From contig NZ_CH672428.1 in assembly GCF_000152745.1 (NCBI RefSeq), positions 1,204,832 to 1,257,190 of the forward strand: DNA of 52,359 nt, in the 5' to 3' direction. This document shows, in pieces, positions 43,121 through 51,720 of this stretch. Each line of letters opens with the position of its first letter. Within the stretch, counting starts at the first letter, position 1. The notes under the pieces were generated by a model that ran no database searches, was not told the origin of the DNA, and was given only the letters and a program-made list of their open reading frames with translations. Both the position numbers and the translations under genes were made by a program. The DNA comes from Oceanicaulis sp. HTCC2633. Lineage in GTDB: Bacteria > Pseudomonadota > Alphaproteobacteria > Caulobacterales > Maricaulaceae.

Positions 43121-43372
43121 TTACGCGTCGCAACGACGGGTGTAGAGCTTGTCGCCGTCCACAGGCTTGGCGGACAGAGCGCCAATGCACGCGGCATATT
43201 CTTCCTGGACGCAGTTGTAATAGGCGAGACGGTCATCGCTGTGCAGCGCGAGGCAATAGGCCCGGGCCTCCACCATGCACGGATCGAATGGTGAGGATTG
43301 TGCGCTGGCGATCGAGGCGGATGAGACCGCCATCAGTGCGGCCGCGCTGGCGGTGACGAATGCTTTTGTCAT
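43121..43372 (-). CDS. Small secreted cysteine-containing protein
   Basis: The 83-aa product has a signal peptide (MTKAFVTASAAALMAVSSAS, cleaved near SAQ-SS, about residue 25) and a short mature part with five cysteines (FDPCMVEARAYC, YYNCVQEEYAAC and RRCDA). Two CxxxxxxxC helices could form a disulphide hairpin. The start at 43372 follows GGAGA by 9 bases; the longer frame to 43558 overlaps the divergent gene's leader. Function unknown. Confidence 0.68.
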   Translation of the reverse strand: MTKAFVTASAAALMAVSSASIASAQSSPFDPCMVEARAYCLALHSDDRLAYYNCVQEEYAACIGALSAKPVDGDKLYTRRCDA

Positions 43373-43609
43373 GGTTGAGGTCTCCCTTGATAGTGACCCT
43401 GAAGGCCACGGACGGGTCGGGCGGATACGTTCATCGCCGACGCGGGAAGCGTGCCAAACATTTCCCCTGAAACGCGAGTCATAATCGGATTTCCGGCCCC
43501 GTCTCCAGCTTACATCCGTGGATCCCCGCCCGCGATAAAGGCTTATGTGACTGGTCAAACGTGCAGGCTGGCGTTATTCCGGATTCATCAAGTCTTGGGG
43601 GTTCACACC

Positions 43610-44179
43610 ATGGTTCGTTTCGTCGCCGCGCTTGTCGCGCTTTCTCTCACGGGCGCCGCCAACGCGCAGAGCCCCGGTTACGGTATCGAAGAGATCCGGC
43701 TCGGCGTTGCGGCGCATGACCTGACTGACCACACCGAGGACGGCCCTCAGATCGTGGGCGACCTTCTGTTCGCAAGCCCTGACTTCCTGGAGCCGATCTG
43801 GTCTCCGCGCCCGTTCCTGTCCGCCAGCATCAGCACCCAGGGCTACACCAACCTGGTCACCGCAGGTCTGGCCTGGGATTACGGCTTCACCGACCGTCTG
43901 AGCGGCGAATTCTCCTTCGGGCTGAGCTATAATGACGGCGTGCTGGAGGTTTATCCCGACCGCGATGGCCCGGTGGAGGCCCAGCGCATCAAGGACACCC
44001 GCGCCCTTCTGGGATCAGACTGGCTGTTCCGCACCGGCTTTGCCCTCGATTACGCCCTGAATGATCAATGGTCCGCGGGCGTGTTCTATGAACACCACTC
44101 CCACGGCCAGATTCTCGGCAGCGGCCGCAATCAGGGTCTCGACGAGCTGGGTCTGCGGATGAGCTATCGCTTCCGCTAG
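43610..44179 (+). CDS. PagL-like acyloxyacyl hydrolase (lipid A deacylase family)
   Basis: This 189-aa outer-membrane beta-barrel has a signal peptide (MVRFVAALVALSLTGAANA, cleaved before QSPG). The PagL-type active-site region is FYEHHSHGQILG near residues 162-173, followed by NQGLDELGLRMSYRFR, ending in Arg after an aromatic residue. PagL removes the 3-O-acyl chain of lipid A; the His-Ser pair and a later Glu form its catalytic set and appear here as HHS and DE. Divergent from the small secreted protein. Confidence 0.75.
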   Translation: MVRFVAALVALSLTGAANAQSPGYGIEEIRLGVAAHDLTDHTEDGPQIVGDLLFASPDFLEPIWSPRPFLSASISTQGYTNLVTAGLAWDYGFTDRLSGEFSFGLSYNDGVLEVYPDRDGPVEAQRIKDTRALLGSDWLFRTGFALDYALNDQWSAGVFYEHHSHGQILGSGRNQGLDELGLRMSYRFR

Positions 44180-44197
44180 CTTCTCGAACGGGCGGGG

Positions 44198-45277
44198 TCA
44201 GCCCCGCCCGACGCGCGTTTTGAGCGTCTGGATGTGGTTATTGGCGTCATAAAGCCGCTCAAGGCTCAGACGGCCGTCATCCAGCGCCGCCCCGACCCAG
44301 TCCACGGCGCGACGCGGAAGGTCCGGATCCGCATCCGCCGAATTCGAGATCAGCAGGAGATCATTGCCGGCTGCCAGGGCCTGCACGATCGCCTGCTCCC
44401 GGGAATACTGGTTCCGGATCGCCCCCATATCGAGATCATCGGTGATCACCGCGCCCTGATAGCCCATCTGGTCGCGCAGCAAGCCTTGCAGGATCGGTTC
44501 TGAGAGCGTGACGGGCTTGCCCGTCGGATCGAGCCGCCGGTTGATCAGATGACCGCCCATGATCAGGTGCGCCTTGTCCTGATCGATCAGGCGCGCAAAG
44601 GGCGCAGCCTCGATCTCGTCCCAGGTCTGGGTGATGTCGACAAAGCCGTCATGACTGTCGCCTTCGCTACGCCCATGACCGGGGAAGTGCTTGATGGCGC
44701 AGGCCACGCCTTCCGCTTCCATGGCGTCGATGAAGGCGCCGCAATAGGCGGCGACCGTCTCGGGATCATCGCCGAAGGCGCGCGCCCAGCGATCAATCAC
44801 CTGATTGCCCTCATGCTGCAGGTCCGCCACCGGAGCCAGGTTCATGGAGAACCCGCTTTGGGCCAGCTCCTGCGCGGCCTGGGCAAAAACCGGACGCGCA
44901 TTCTCAAGCCCCATATCGAGAAGCTGTTCAGCCGTCGGGATGTCGGTAAAGCCCATCTCGTCGGTCAGGCGCTGGACGAAACCGCCTTCCTGATCAATGG
45001 CCAGCCAGGCGTTGGGCGCCGCGGCGCGGAAGCGTCGGGCCAGTCCCAGAACCCCCTCCCGCGTGCGGGCGTTGTGACGCAGGAACAGGACGCCGCCAAT
45101 GCGTCCCTCGGCCAGATCGCGCTCGATCCGGTCCGCGCCTTCAGCATCGGGCGTGCTGCCCAGGAAACCGAGGATCAGGCTTTCGCCCACCAGCTGGTCC
45201 AGTGTCACTGTTCCCGCAAAAGCCGGGGTCGCCCCCAACGCCGCCAGGCCCGCCAGTACGCCACGTCGTGAAATCAT
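44198..45277 (-). CDS. Glycoside hydrolase family 3 beta-N-acetylhexosaminidase-like
   Basis: This 359-aa protein starts with a twin-arginine-type signal (MISRRGVLAGLAALGATPAFA). The GH3 domain carries LAIDQEGGFVQRL, the NagZ-type catalytic loop KHFPGHGRSEGDSHDG and the nucleophile Asp in VITDDLDMGAI. NagZ removes GlcNAc from peptidoglycan fragments in the cytoplasm. The leader here suggests an exported version. Start 45277 is chosen over 45346 because the signal begins there. Confidence 0.88.
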   Translation of the reverse strand: MISRRGVLAGLAALGATPAFAGTVTLDQLVGESLILGFLGSTPDAEGADRIERDLAEGRIGGVLFLRHNARTREGVLGLARRFRAAAPNAWLAIDQEGGFVQRLTDEMGFTDIPTAEQLLDMGLENARPVFAQAAQELAQSGFSMNLAPVADLQHEGNQVIDRWARAFGDDPETVAAYCGAFIDAMEAEGVACAIKHFPGHGRSEGDSHDGFVDITQTWDEIEAAPFARLIDQDKAHLIMGGHLINRRLDPTGKPVTLSEPILQGLLRDQMGYQGAVITDDLDMGAIRNQYSREQAIVQALAAGNDLLLISNSADADPDLPRRAVDWVGAALDDGRLSLERLYDANNHIQTLKTRVGRG

Positions 45278-45425
45278 TGCTGTTCCGCCTCGTCCCTCAA
45301 AAGTCTTGCTAGTGCGGGTCAGCACGCGTGTCCAGTTGCATACCAATATGACGAAAACTTAAGTCTGTGGACGCACAGCCGTAAGGCGACCGGCCACACA
45401 GTGGGCGTAACAGGGAGGACACCTC

Positions 45426-46466
45426 ATGAGACACTGGATTGCGACCGCTGCTGCGGTCACCGCCGCGCCACTGCTGGTCGCCTGCGCTTCCGCTGGAGCC
45501 GCCCAGAGCGAGTTTGCAGATTCCGATGACCGTCACCGCAATGTTCTCATTGTGAATGGCGAGCGGATCGTCGTTCAGGATGGCGCGCACGCCATTCATA
45601 TCATCGAGGACGCGCTGGAGGATGGCGAAAGCGCCTCGCTCTCGCTCGATTTCGATTTCGACGCCCATAGCTGGTCCGAGGAAGACCTCGCCCAGTTCGA
45701 GGCCGAGATGGAAGAGCTCGGAGAATCGCTGGGAGCCATGTTCGCCGGCGGCTCGGATCTCCAGATCGCCGTTGACCGCCTGAACCTCAATGAAGACGCG
45801 CTTCAGGCCCGCATAGAAGTGATTGTCGAGCAGAGCGAACGCCGCGCCGAGCGGGCCGAGCGCCTGGCCGAACGTTCGGCGGAGCGCGCCGAGCGTGATG
45901 CGGAACGGATGGCCCGTCAAGCGGAGCGGCAAGCCCGTCGCGCCGAGGCGCGCGCCGTAGAGATCGAACGTCGCGCACATCATGCAGCTTTGCGCGCGGA
46001 GGAGACCGAGCGTCATGCGCTCTCGATCTCCATCAATGCAGACTCCATTGCTCAGGCTGGGCTCATGGCGGCTGAAACCGGGCTGGAGTCTGGCCTCGCC
46101 GCCATCGAGCGCACGCTGGAGCGCGGCTGGAAGACTGAAGACGGCGAACGCGTCCCGCTGACCCGGCAGGACCGTGAAGAGCTGAATGAGGCGCGTGAGG
46201 AGCTTGAAGACAGCCTTCGCGAGCTGCGTGAAGAACGCGCGGACTGGCATGAAGAGCATCGCGCACGCGCGCCGCACCCGCGCAATGACAACCACGATCG
46301 CCAGGTGCGCATGATCGAGCGAGATGGCGAAACCCGGGTCTGGGTCAATGGACGCGAACTGACGGGCGCTGAGAAGGAAACCTGGCTTGAGGCCTGGCGC
46401 AGTTCCGAACAGGCTCAGGAGCTTGAAGGCGGACCGGCCGCACCGCCCACCCCGCCGCGTCGCTAA
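45426..46466 (+). CDS. Putative lipoprotein with long charged coiled coil
   Basis: This 346-aa protein has a signal peptide with lipobox-like APLLVAC (Cys21), an acidic region (about residues 60-110) and then a long Arg/Glu/Ala-rich helix (about 135-210) with repeats of the RAERxAER type. A second charged helix (about 255-290) and a Pro-rich C-terminus follow. The family is not recognised. The repetitive coiled coil suggests a structural or scaffold role in the periplasm. Confidence 0.65.
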   Translation: MRHWIATAAAVTAAPLLVACASAGAAQSEFADSDDRHRNVLIVNGERIVVQDGAHAIHIIEDALEDGESASLSLDFDFDAHSWSEEDLAQFEAEMEELGESLGAMFAGGSDLQIAVDRLNLNEDALQARIEVIVEQSERRAERAERLAERSAERAERDAERMARQAERQARRAEARAVEIERRAHHAALRAEETERHALSISINADSIAQAGLMAAETGLESGLAAIERTLERGWKTEDGERVPLTRQDREELNEAREELEDSLRELREERADWHEEHRARAPHPRNDNHDRQVRMIERDGETRVWVNGRELTGAEKETWLEAWRSSEQAQELEGGPAAPPTPPRR

Positions 46467-46486
46467 CCGGCGAACATGCACCACAG

Positions 46487-46517
46487 AAAAAAAGCCCGGC
46501 GTCGAAAGGCGCCGGGC
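46487..46517. terminator. Hairpin terminator, probably for hisS
   Basis: GCCCGGCG (46494-46501) and CGCCGGGC (46510-46517) form a stem with an 8-base loop. On the minus strand it is followed by a seven-T run (plus-strand A-run 46487-46493), fitting the end of the hisS transcript. It can also act on the plus strand for the coiled-coil gene, though with a poor T-run. Confidence 0.75.
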
Positions 46518-46681
46518 TTAAAGATTCTGGTTGGTCGATAAAGAGACGTCTCCTCCCCAGAGACACCACTTAAGAGACAAGACGGTCAGGCCCTGTCTGA
46601 TCAAACGTTGGCCTAACCGTCATAGGAACGTCAAGCCCCTAGAGTCAGGCGATGTTTCGCTTTGCTGCAATTTCGCCACAT

Positions 46682-48175
46682 TCAGGCGCCAGCCAGCCGG
46701 TCCTTGATCGCGCTCACGATCTGGTCGCGTGCGACCGTGAACTGGGCGGGCTGATCCTCCCGCCATGTCTTGTTGTCGGAGATTTCCGCCGCCAGCCGCG
46801 CGCCCAGTTTCAGGTCCTTGATCTGGGCTTCGCCCTTTTCGCGTTCCTCCGAACCGATGATGACGGCGAACTCGGCTTCGCGACGGTCGGCGTATTTGAG
46901 CTGCTTGCCCATATTGCCGCCGCCAATGAAGGCTTCGGCGCGCAGGCCCGACGCCCGCAGCTCGGCCGCCAGGGCGAAATAGTCCGCCATGCGGTCCTTC
47001 TCGGCGGCCACGATGATCACCAGCGGGTCGGCCTTGGCCGCATCCAGACGCTTGAGCGCCGAAAGGGCTGCTGCAAAGCGGCTGACGCCAAAGGAGAAAC
47101 CGGTCGCGGGCACGGCCTGGCCCGTGAAGCGGCTCACGAGATCGTCATAGCGACCGCCGCCGCCCACAGAGCCGAAGCGGATGGGCGAGCCGTCCTCATA
47201 GGTCGCTTCCGCCAGCAGCTCAGCTTCGAAGACCGGCCCGGTATAATAGCCCAGCCCGCGCACCACGGACGTATCCAGCGTCCAGTTGTCGGACTTGCCC
47301 AGCGCGTCCAGCACGGACGTGATGGTTTCAAGATCGGCCACCGCCAGCTTGCCGGCGTCCGTGTCGCCCAGCGCATCGGTCAGGCGCTTGAGGACTTCAG
47401 CATTGCGCGCGGCGCCCGTCAGCGCATCGCCCACCTGGCCAGCCTCGATGAACTTCAGCACATGGCGGCGTTGATCCGCCTCAAGCCCCGCGCCTTCGGT
47501 GAAATCGCCGCTTTCATCCTTGCGGCCCTCGCCCAGAAGCAATTCGACGCCCTCAAGGCCCAGACGATCCATCTTGTCGATGGCGCGCAGCACTCGCAGG
47601 CGCTTCTCGGACGCCGCATCGCCCAGACGCTCCAGAACGCCGTCGAGCAGGCGGCGGTCATTGACGCGGATGACGAACTCGTCCCCGCCCAGCCCCACCG
47701 CGCCCATGACTTCGCTGGCAAGCGCGATCATCTCGGCGTCCGCCGCCGGTCCCGGCGCGCCGACGCTGTCGGCGTCGCACTGGACGAACTGGCGGAACCG
47801 GCCCGGCCCGGGCTTCTCATTGCGCCAGACTTCACCGAACTGATAGCGGCGGAAGGGTTTGGCGAGATCCTGGAAATTCTCGGCGGCGAAACGGGCAAGC
47901 GGCGCCGTCAGGTCATAGCGCAGCGCCATCCATTGCTCGTCATCATCCTGCATGGCGAAGACGCCCTCATTGGGACGTTCTTCATCGGGCAGAAACTTGC
48001 CCAGCGCATCGGCATACTCAAAGGCCGGAGTTTCGAGCGGCTCGAAACCCCAGCGCTCATACACGGCGCTCGCCGCGCCCACGAGCGCGCGCTCGGCGCG
48101 CAGCACATGCGCGGAGCGATCCTCAAAACCGCGGGGACGACGGGCTTTGGGACGGAACGCCTTGGTCTTGGCCAT
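46682..48175 (-). CDS. hisS: Histidyl-tRNA synthetase, alphaproteobacterial type
   Basis: This 497-aa class II synthetase has motif 1 (RRPRGFEDRSAHVLRAER), motif 2 (QFGEVWRNEKPGPGRFRQF, then VQCDADSVG), the HisA-type loop (LGYYTGPVFEAEL and GGGRYDDLV), motif 3 (TGFSFGVSRFAAAL) and a C-terminal anticodon-binding domain. The motif 2 loop RNEKPGPGRFRQF differs from the canonical RHERPQKGRYRQF. This marks the alphaproteobacterial group whose tRNA-His lacks the extra 5' G. It charges tRNA-His in the cytoplasm. Confidence 0.95.
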   Translation of the reverse strand: MAKTKAFRPKARRPRGFEDRSAHVLRAERALVGAASAVYERWGFEPLETPAFEYADALGKFLPDEERPNEGVFAMQDDDEQWMALRYDLTAPLARFAAENFQDLAKPFRRYQFGEVWRNEKPGPGRFRQFVQCDADSVGAPGPAADAEMIALASEVMGAVGLGGDEFVIRVNDRRLLDGVLERLGDAASEKRLRVLRAIDKMDRLGLEGVELLLGEGRKDESGDFTEGAGLEADQRRHVLKFIEAGQVGDALTGAARNAEVLKRLTDALGDTDAGKLAVADLETITSVLDALGKSDNWTLDTSVVRGLGYYTGPVFEAELLAEATYEDGSPIRFGSVGGGGRYDDLVSRFTGQAVPATGFSFGVSRFAAALSALKRLDAAKADPLVIIVAAEKDRMADYFALAAELRASGLRAEAFIGGGNMGKQLKYADRREAEFAVIIGSEEREKGEAQIKDLKLGARLAAEISDNKTWREDQPAQFTVARDQIVSAIKDRLAGA

Positions 48176-48294
48176 GAGGATGCTCGCTCAGATTAAAAGT
48201 ATCGAAGGGCCTGCGAAGTAGCCTTGCCGGACGCAAGGATCAAGCGGCGCCGGGTTTGCAGGGCGCTCTAAGCACACAAAACCGGATGTCGTCC

Positions 48295-48759
48295 ATGTTC
48301 GCTCACACGCTTGTCACCATCGTCAGCGCCGCCAGCCTGCAGGCCGCAACGCCCGACCTTTCCGCTGATCTGGTCGCGTTATCCCAGCGGCTTCACATGG
48401 AAGCGCAAGCCCGGGCGCAGGACATGGCGCGAAGCCCGGCTGCCCCGGTCGAGGCCTTGCCGCCGCAAGACAGCTTCCTGATCGATCTCAGTGAGTTCGC
48501 GCTGGAAGCCCACCGCCTCTCCCGCGCCGTGGACGACAGCGGCGGGCCGATGGATTTGCGCTGCATCTTCCGCGGCATGAGCGAGGACGCCGAACATCGC
48601 GCCGCCCTTCTGTCAGAGCTCGCAACGCGCGCCGATCACGCACGCGTCTATCAGGAGGTCGCCCGGCTGACCGGACAGGCGGCCGAGATCGCCGCCACGC
48701 CTGATGCGCAGGCGGCGGCGCTCAGCATCTCCTGCCCTGCCGAAACCGACGCTCAGTAA
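48295..48759 (+). CDS. Hypothetical periplasmic protein
   Basis: The 154-aa product has a probable signal peptide (MFAHTLVTIVSAASLQAATP) and an alpha-helical, Ala/Glu-rich mature part with two cysteines (DLRCIFRG and ISCPAE). No family is recognised. An ATG at 48286 adds three codons and is an alternative start. It lies divergent from hisS. The 3' end overlaps that of the redoxin gene by 7 bases. Confidence 0.6.
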   Translation: MFAHTLVTIVSAASLQAATPDLSADLVALSQRLHMEAQARAQDMARSPAAPVEALPPQDSFLIDLSEFALEAHRLSRAVDDSGGPMDLRCIFRGMSEDAEHRAALLSELATRADHARVYQEVARLTGQAAEIAATPDAQAAALSISCPAETDAQ

Positions 48760-49391
48760 GCGTATTTGACGTTACAGCCATACGGCTGGGTCTGGGCCGG
48801 GTCGGGCGTCTCGCCCGCGCTCACCGCCGCGAGCGCCATGGAGACATAATCGGTCGGTTCCGGATCGCCCGGACGCGGGCGCGGTTGATCGTCGATCCCG
48901 CCTTGATACTGCAGCACGCCCTCGGCATCGATGACATACATGTGCGGCGTGGTGCGGGCGTCATAGAGACGGCCCAGATCACCGGACGGATCCAGCACCA
49001 CATGGGTCGGGCTCGCGCCGCGCTCCACATTCAGCGACAGCGCTTCCTCGGCCTCGACATGGCCCTGCTCGCCGGGCGCGGAAGAGATCACCTGCACCCA
49101 GACCACATCGTCTTCGGCGGCGCTCGCCTGCAAGGATTGCATGTGCTCGGAGCCATAATGGCGTTGCACATAGGGACAGCCATGATTGGTCCATTCCAGG
49201 ACAATTGTCCGCCCGGCAAGGCTCTCAAGCGACAGCGACTCTCCGGTCGCGGTTTGAACGGAAAAGGCCGGCGCGGCTTCACCGGTCACCACATCGGCGC
49301 GCGCTTCAAGCGTGAAGGCGGAGGTCGTCAGGGCCGCGGCGGCGACCAGACCGAGCGCCTGTCCCAGGCTGCGGCGTGAAATCATCTTCAT
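48753..49391 (-). CDS. TAT-exported thioredoxin-fold (redoxin) protein
   Basis: This 212-aa protein has a twin-arginine leader (MKMISRRSLGQALGLVAAA) and an AhpC/TSA-like thioredoxin fold: GEAAPAFSVQTATGESLSL, EWTNHGCPYVQRHYGSE and TTPHMYVIDAEGVLQYQGG with the cis-Pro. Only one cysteine is in the active-site turn (CPYV instead of CxxC), so it acts more like a peroxiredoxin or a mono-cysteine redox partner. ATG 49391 has GGGGAG 8 bases upstream and is preferred over a GTG at 49400. It lies 38 bases after the DsbD-like gene on the same strand, so the two may form one electron-transfer operon. Confidence 0.85.
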   Translation of the reverse strand: MKMISRRSLGQALGLVAAAALTTSAFTLEARADVVTGEAAPAFSVQTATGESLSLESLAGRTIVLEWTNHGCPYVQRHYGSEHMQSLQASAAEDDVVWVQVISSAPGEQGHVEAEEALSLNVERGASPTHVVLDPSGDLGRLYDARTTPHMYVIDAEGVLQYQGGIDDQPRPRPGDPEPTDYVSMALAAVSAGETPDPAQTQPYGCNVKYAY

Positions 49392-49429
49392 ATGCGTCAC
49401 TCCCCTTTGTTCAGACCTTCAAGGTCGCT

Positions 49430-51544
49430 CTAGTTTACGGCGTCATTGACCGCCCGGATCACGATGCCGCTTGTCAGCAGGGGCGGCAGGACTTCAGGGT
49501 CGCCGCTTTCCGGCGGATAGACAAGATACAGGGGAACGCCGGCTGCGCCATGACGGGCCAGAGCGTCCGCGATGACAGGATCGCGATTGGTGAAGTCCGC
49601 GCGAAACAGCGCCACATCCTGTTGGGCGAACAGATCCCTGACCCGGCTGTCTGACAGCGTGCCCAGCTTGTTCACCTGGCAGGAGACACACCAGGCGGCG
49701 GTAAAGTCCACAAAGACGGGACGGCCTGCAGCCTGCGCCTCGGCGACGGCGCTCTCGCTCCACTGCGCCCATTCGCTCTGCCCTGAAACGGTGCGGGTCA
49801 CCGGCTCCAGACGCGCGGTCACCGACAGCGCCCCCAGCGTCAGAAGCACGCCCGCCAGCACCGTAATCCGCCCCATCGGACCGCCCAGACGCAGCGCCCA
49901 GACCGTGAAGCTCGACGCCAGCAGGGCCAGCATCAGCCACAGGACGCCATCCGAGCCCAGCTGGGCGGACAGCACCCAGACCAGCCAGATCGCGGTGGCG
50001 AACATCGGAAAGGCGAGGATTTCCCGAAACCGCGTCATCCAGGCCCCCGGCCGGGGCAGGAGGTTCAGAAGCCCGGGCACGAAGCTCACCAGAACAAAGG
50101 GGAAGGCCAGCCCCACGCCCAGGAACACGAAGATGGTCAAAGACGCGAGCGCCGGCTGCGTGAGCGCGAAGGCCAGAGCGCCGGTCATGAAGGGCGCGAG
50201 ACAGGGCGCGGCCACGAACACCGCCAGCACGCCGGTCAGAAAGGCGCCGCGACGCCCGCTATCCTTCACGCCAGAGCCCACGGACTGCAGCGATGTTCCG
50301 ATCTCGAACACGCCCAGGAAGTTCAGACCGATCAGGAACATCAGGGTTGCGAGGCCCGCCACGACCAGCGGCGCCTGAAGCTGCATGCCCCACAGGGCCG
50401 GCAGCCCGGCGACGCGCAGGACCAGCAGCAAGCCGCCAAGCACGAGGAAAGTCCCCACCACGCCGGCCGCGAACACGAGACCCAGCGCCCGCGCCTCACC
50501 GCGCTCGGCCCCGCGCTTTTCAACCAGAGTCAGCGCCTTCATGGAGAGGACCGGGAAGACGCAGGGCATCAGATTGAGGATCAGCCCGCCCAGCAGCGCC
50601 AGTCCGGCGGCTTGCAGGAAACCGATGGACTGCGGCTCCGGCGCGCGCAACGCGCCCTGTCCGCTGACGCCCGCCACAGATGAGGACGACGCCGCCAGTT
50701 CATTGACCCTGAGACCCTCTCGTGCGGTGAACTCGACCGCCTCCTCGCTCCACTCATTGCCGCGACGCGCCGTATACACGAGGACGCCGGTCCGCGCCTG
50801 ATCGACGCCATTCCGGCTGAGATACCCCGCAGCCACATCCAGGCGCAGATTTTCCCCCTCATGGGTCACGGACTGGTCCGCCGCATGATCAATCACGCCG
50901 GAGTCGTGCGGATAGAAAGTCACGTCAGACAGTGACGCGCCGTCAAAGCGCGGATCGCTGAGCGTCAGGACGAGGCCATCGCTATCCCCTTCCAGGCCGG
51001 CGCGCATATCCGGCGCCCTGTCAGGGGCCTGCTCGAGCGCCTGGTTGATGAGCGCCTGTCCCGCGCGATCCACCGTGCTGGCGCCCACATCAAGCGTGAG
51101 GGTCAGCTCGGCTTCCTCGGGAATGCAGATGTCCTCACAGACAAGCCAGGTCGCGAAGGCGTTGATGGTGAGCGGACCCTCAGCGGCGTTGTCCGGCGCC
51201 GTCACCGGAACAGGCAGCGTCACCTCGGCGGAATAGCCGTAATTGGTCAGCGGTCCGAGATCATAGCTGTGCGGCGCCGGCCAGATCATCTCGCCCGTGC
51301 GCCAACCGTCCGGAAGGGACAACTCCAACCGGGTCGGTTCGCCGGAATCCCCCGGATTGCGCCAATAGGTGTGCCAGCCTGGCGTGATCTGCTGATGCAG
51401 CGCCAGATGAAAGGTGTCTCCCGGCGCCACGGATGTGCGGTCTGACACCAGCGCAGCATCGACCATGGGCTCGGTGGAGCCGAACTGGGCGACAGCCGGG
51501 GCGCTGACGACCAGCATCAGGAACAGGGCAAGCAATCGGGTCAC
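49430..51544 (-). CDS. DsbD/ScsB-like thiol:disulphide interchange protein
   Basis: This 704-aa membrane protein has a signal peptide, a periplasmic N-terminal domain with a cysteine pair (TWLVCEDICIPEEAEL) and an eight-helix DsbD/CcdA-type core. The two redox cysteines of the core are LMPCVFPVLSMKA and AAPCLAPFMTGA. A C-terminal thioredoxin domain has FTAAWCVSCQVNK. It carries electrons from cytoplasmic thioredoxin to periplasmic substrates. The start is a GTG at 51544 (VTRLLALFLML) supported by AAGGAG 9 bases upstream; the longer frame to 51661 has no such site. The downstream redoxin may be its substrate. Confidence 0.88.
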   Translation of the reverse strand: MTRLLALFLMLVVSAPAVAQFGSTEPMVDAALVSDRTSVAPGDTFHLALHQQITPGWHTYWRNPGDSGEPTRLELSLPDGWRTGEMIWPAPHSYDLGPLTNYGYSAEVTLPVPVTAPDNAAEGPLTINAFATWLVCEDICIPEEAELTLTLDVGASTVDRAGQALINQALEQAPDRAPDMRAGLEGDSDGLVLTLSDPRFDGASLSDVTFYPHDSGVIDHAADQSVTHEGENLRLDVAAGYLSRNGVDQARTGVLVYTARRGNEWSEEAVEFTAREGLRVNELAASSSSVAGVSGQGALRAPEPQSIGFLQAAGLALLGGLILNLMPCVFPVLSMKALTLVEKRGAERGEARALGLVFAAGVVGTFLVLGGLLLVLRVAGLPALWGMQLQAPLVVAGLATLMFLIGLNFLGVFEIGTSLQSVGSGVKDSGRRGAFLTGVLAVFVAAPCLAPFMTGALAFALTQPALASLTIFVFLGVGLAFPFVLVSFVPGLLNLLPRPGAWMTRFREILAFPMFATAIWLVWVLSAQLGSDGVLWLMLALLASSFTVWALRLGGPMGRITVLAGVLLTLGALSVTARLEPVTRTVSGQSEWAQWSESAVAEAQAAGRPVFVDFTAAWCVSCQVNKLGTLSDSRVRDLFAQQDVALFRADFTNRDPVIADALARHGAAGVPLYLVYPPESGDPEVLPPLLTSGIVIRAVNDAVN

Positions 51545-51663
51545 GTCTCGGGCTCCTTGGCAGGCGCGTCGGACCGGTTCTCGGTCCGTACGGTGCTGAT
51601 ATAGCCTCTTCACGCCAACAGACGAAACCGCTCTGACGGGCTTGTGATGCCTGAACCGCAAGC

Positions 51664-51697
51664 AAAGAAAAACCGGCCGGGGACATCCCGGCCGGTT
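51664..51697 (-). terminator. Rho-independent terminator of the SapC-family gene
   Basis: On the minus strand AACCGGCCGGG/CCCGGCCGGTT (51671-51697, 5-base loop) forms a perfect 11-bp stem followed by TTTCTTT. It lies 24 bases after the stop of the SapC-family gene. Confidence 0.85.
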
Positions 51698-51720
51698 TCA
51701 CAAGATCGCTTTCGCAACGC

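Noticed and set aside
46652..48196. A 514-aa plus-strand frame across hisS
   Set aside because: It is a GC-rich shadow of the histidyl-tRNA synthetase, whose motifs are all on the minus strand.
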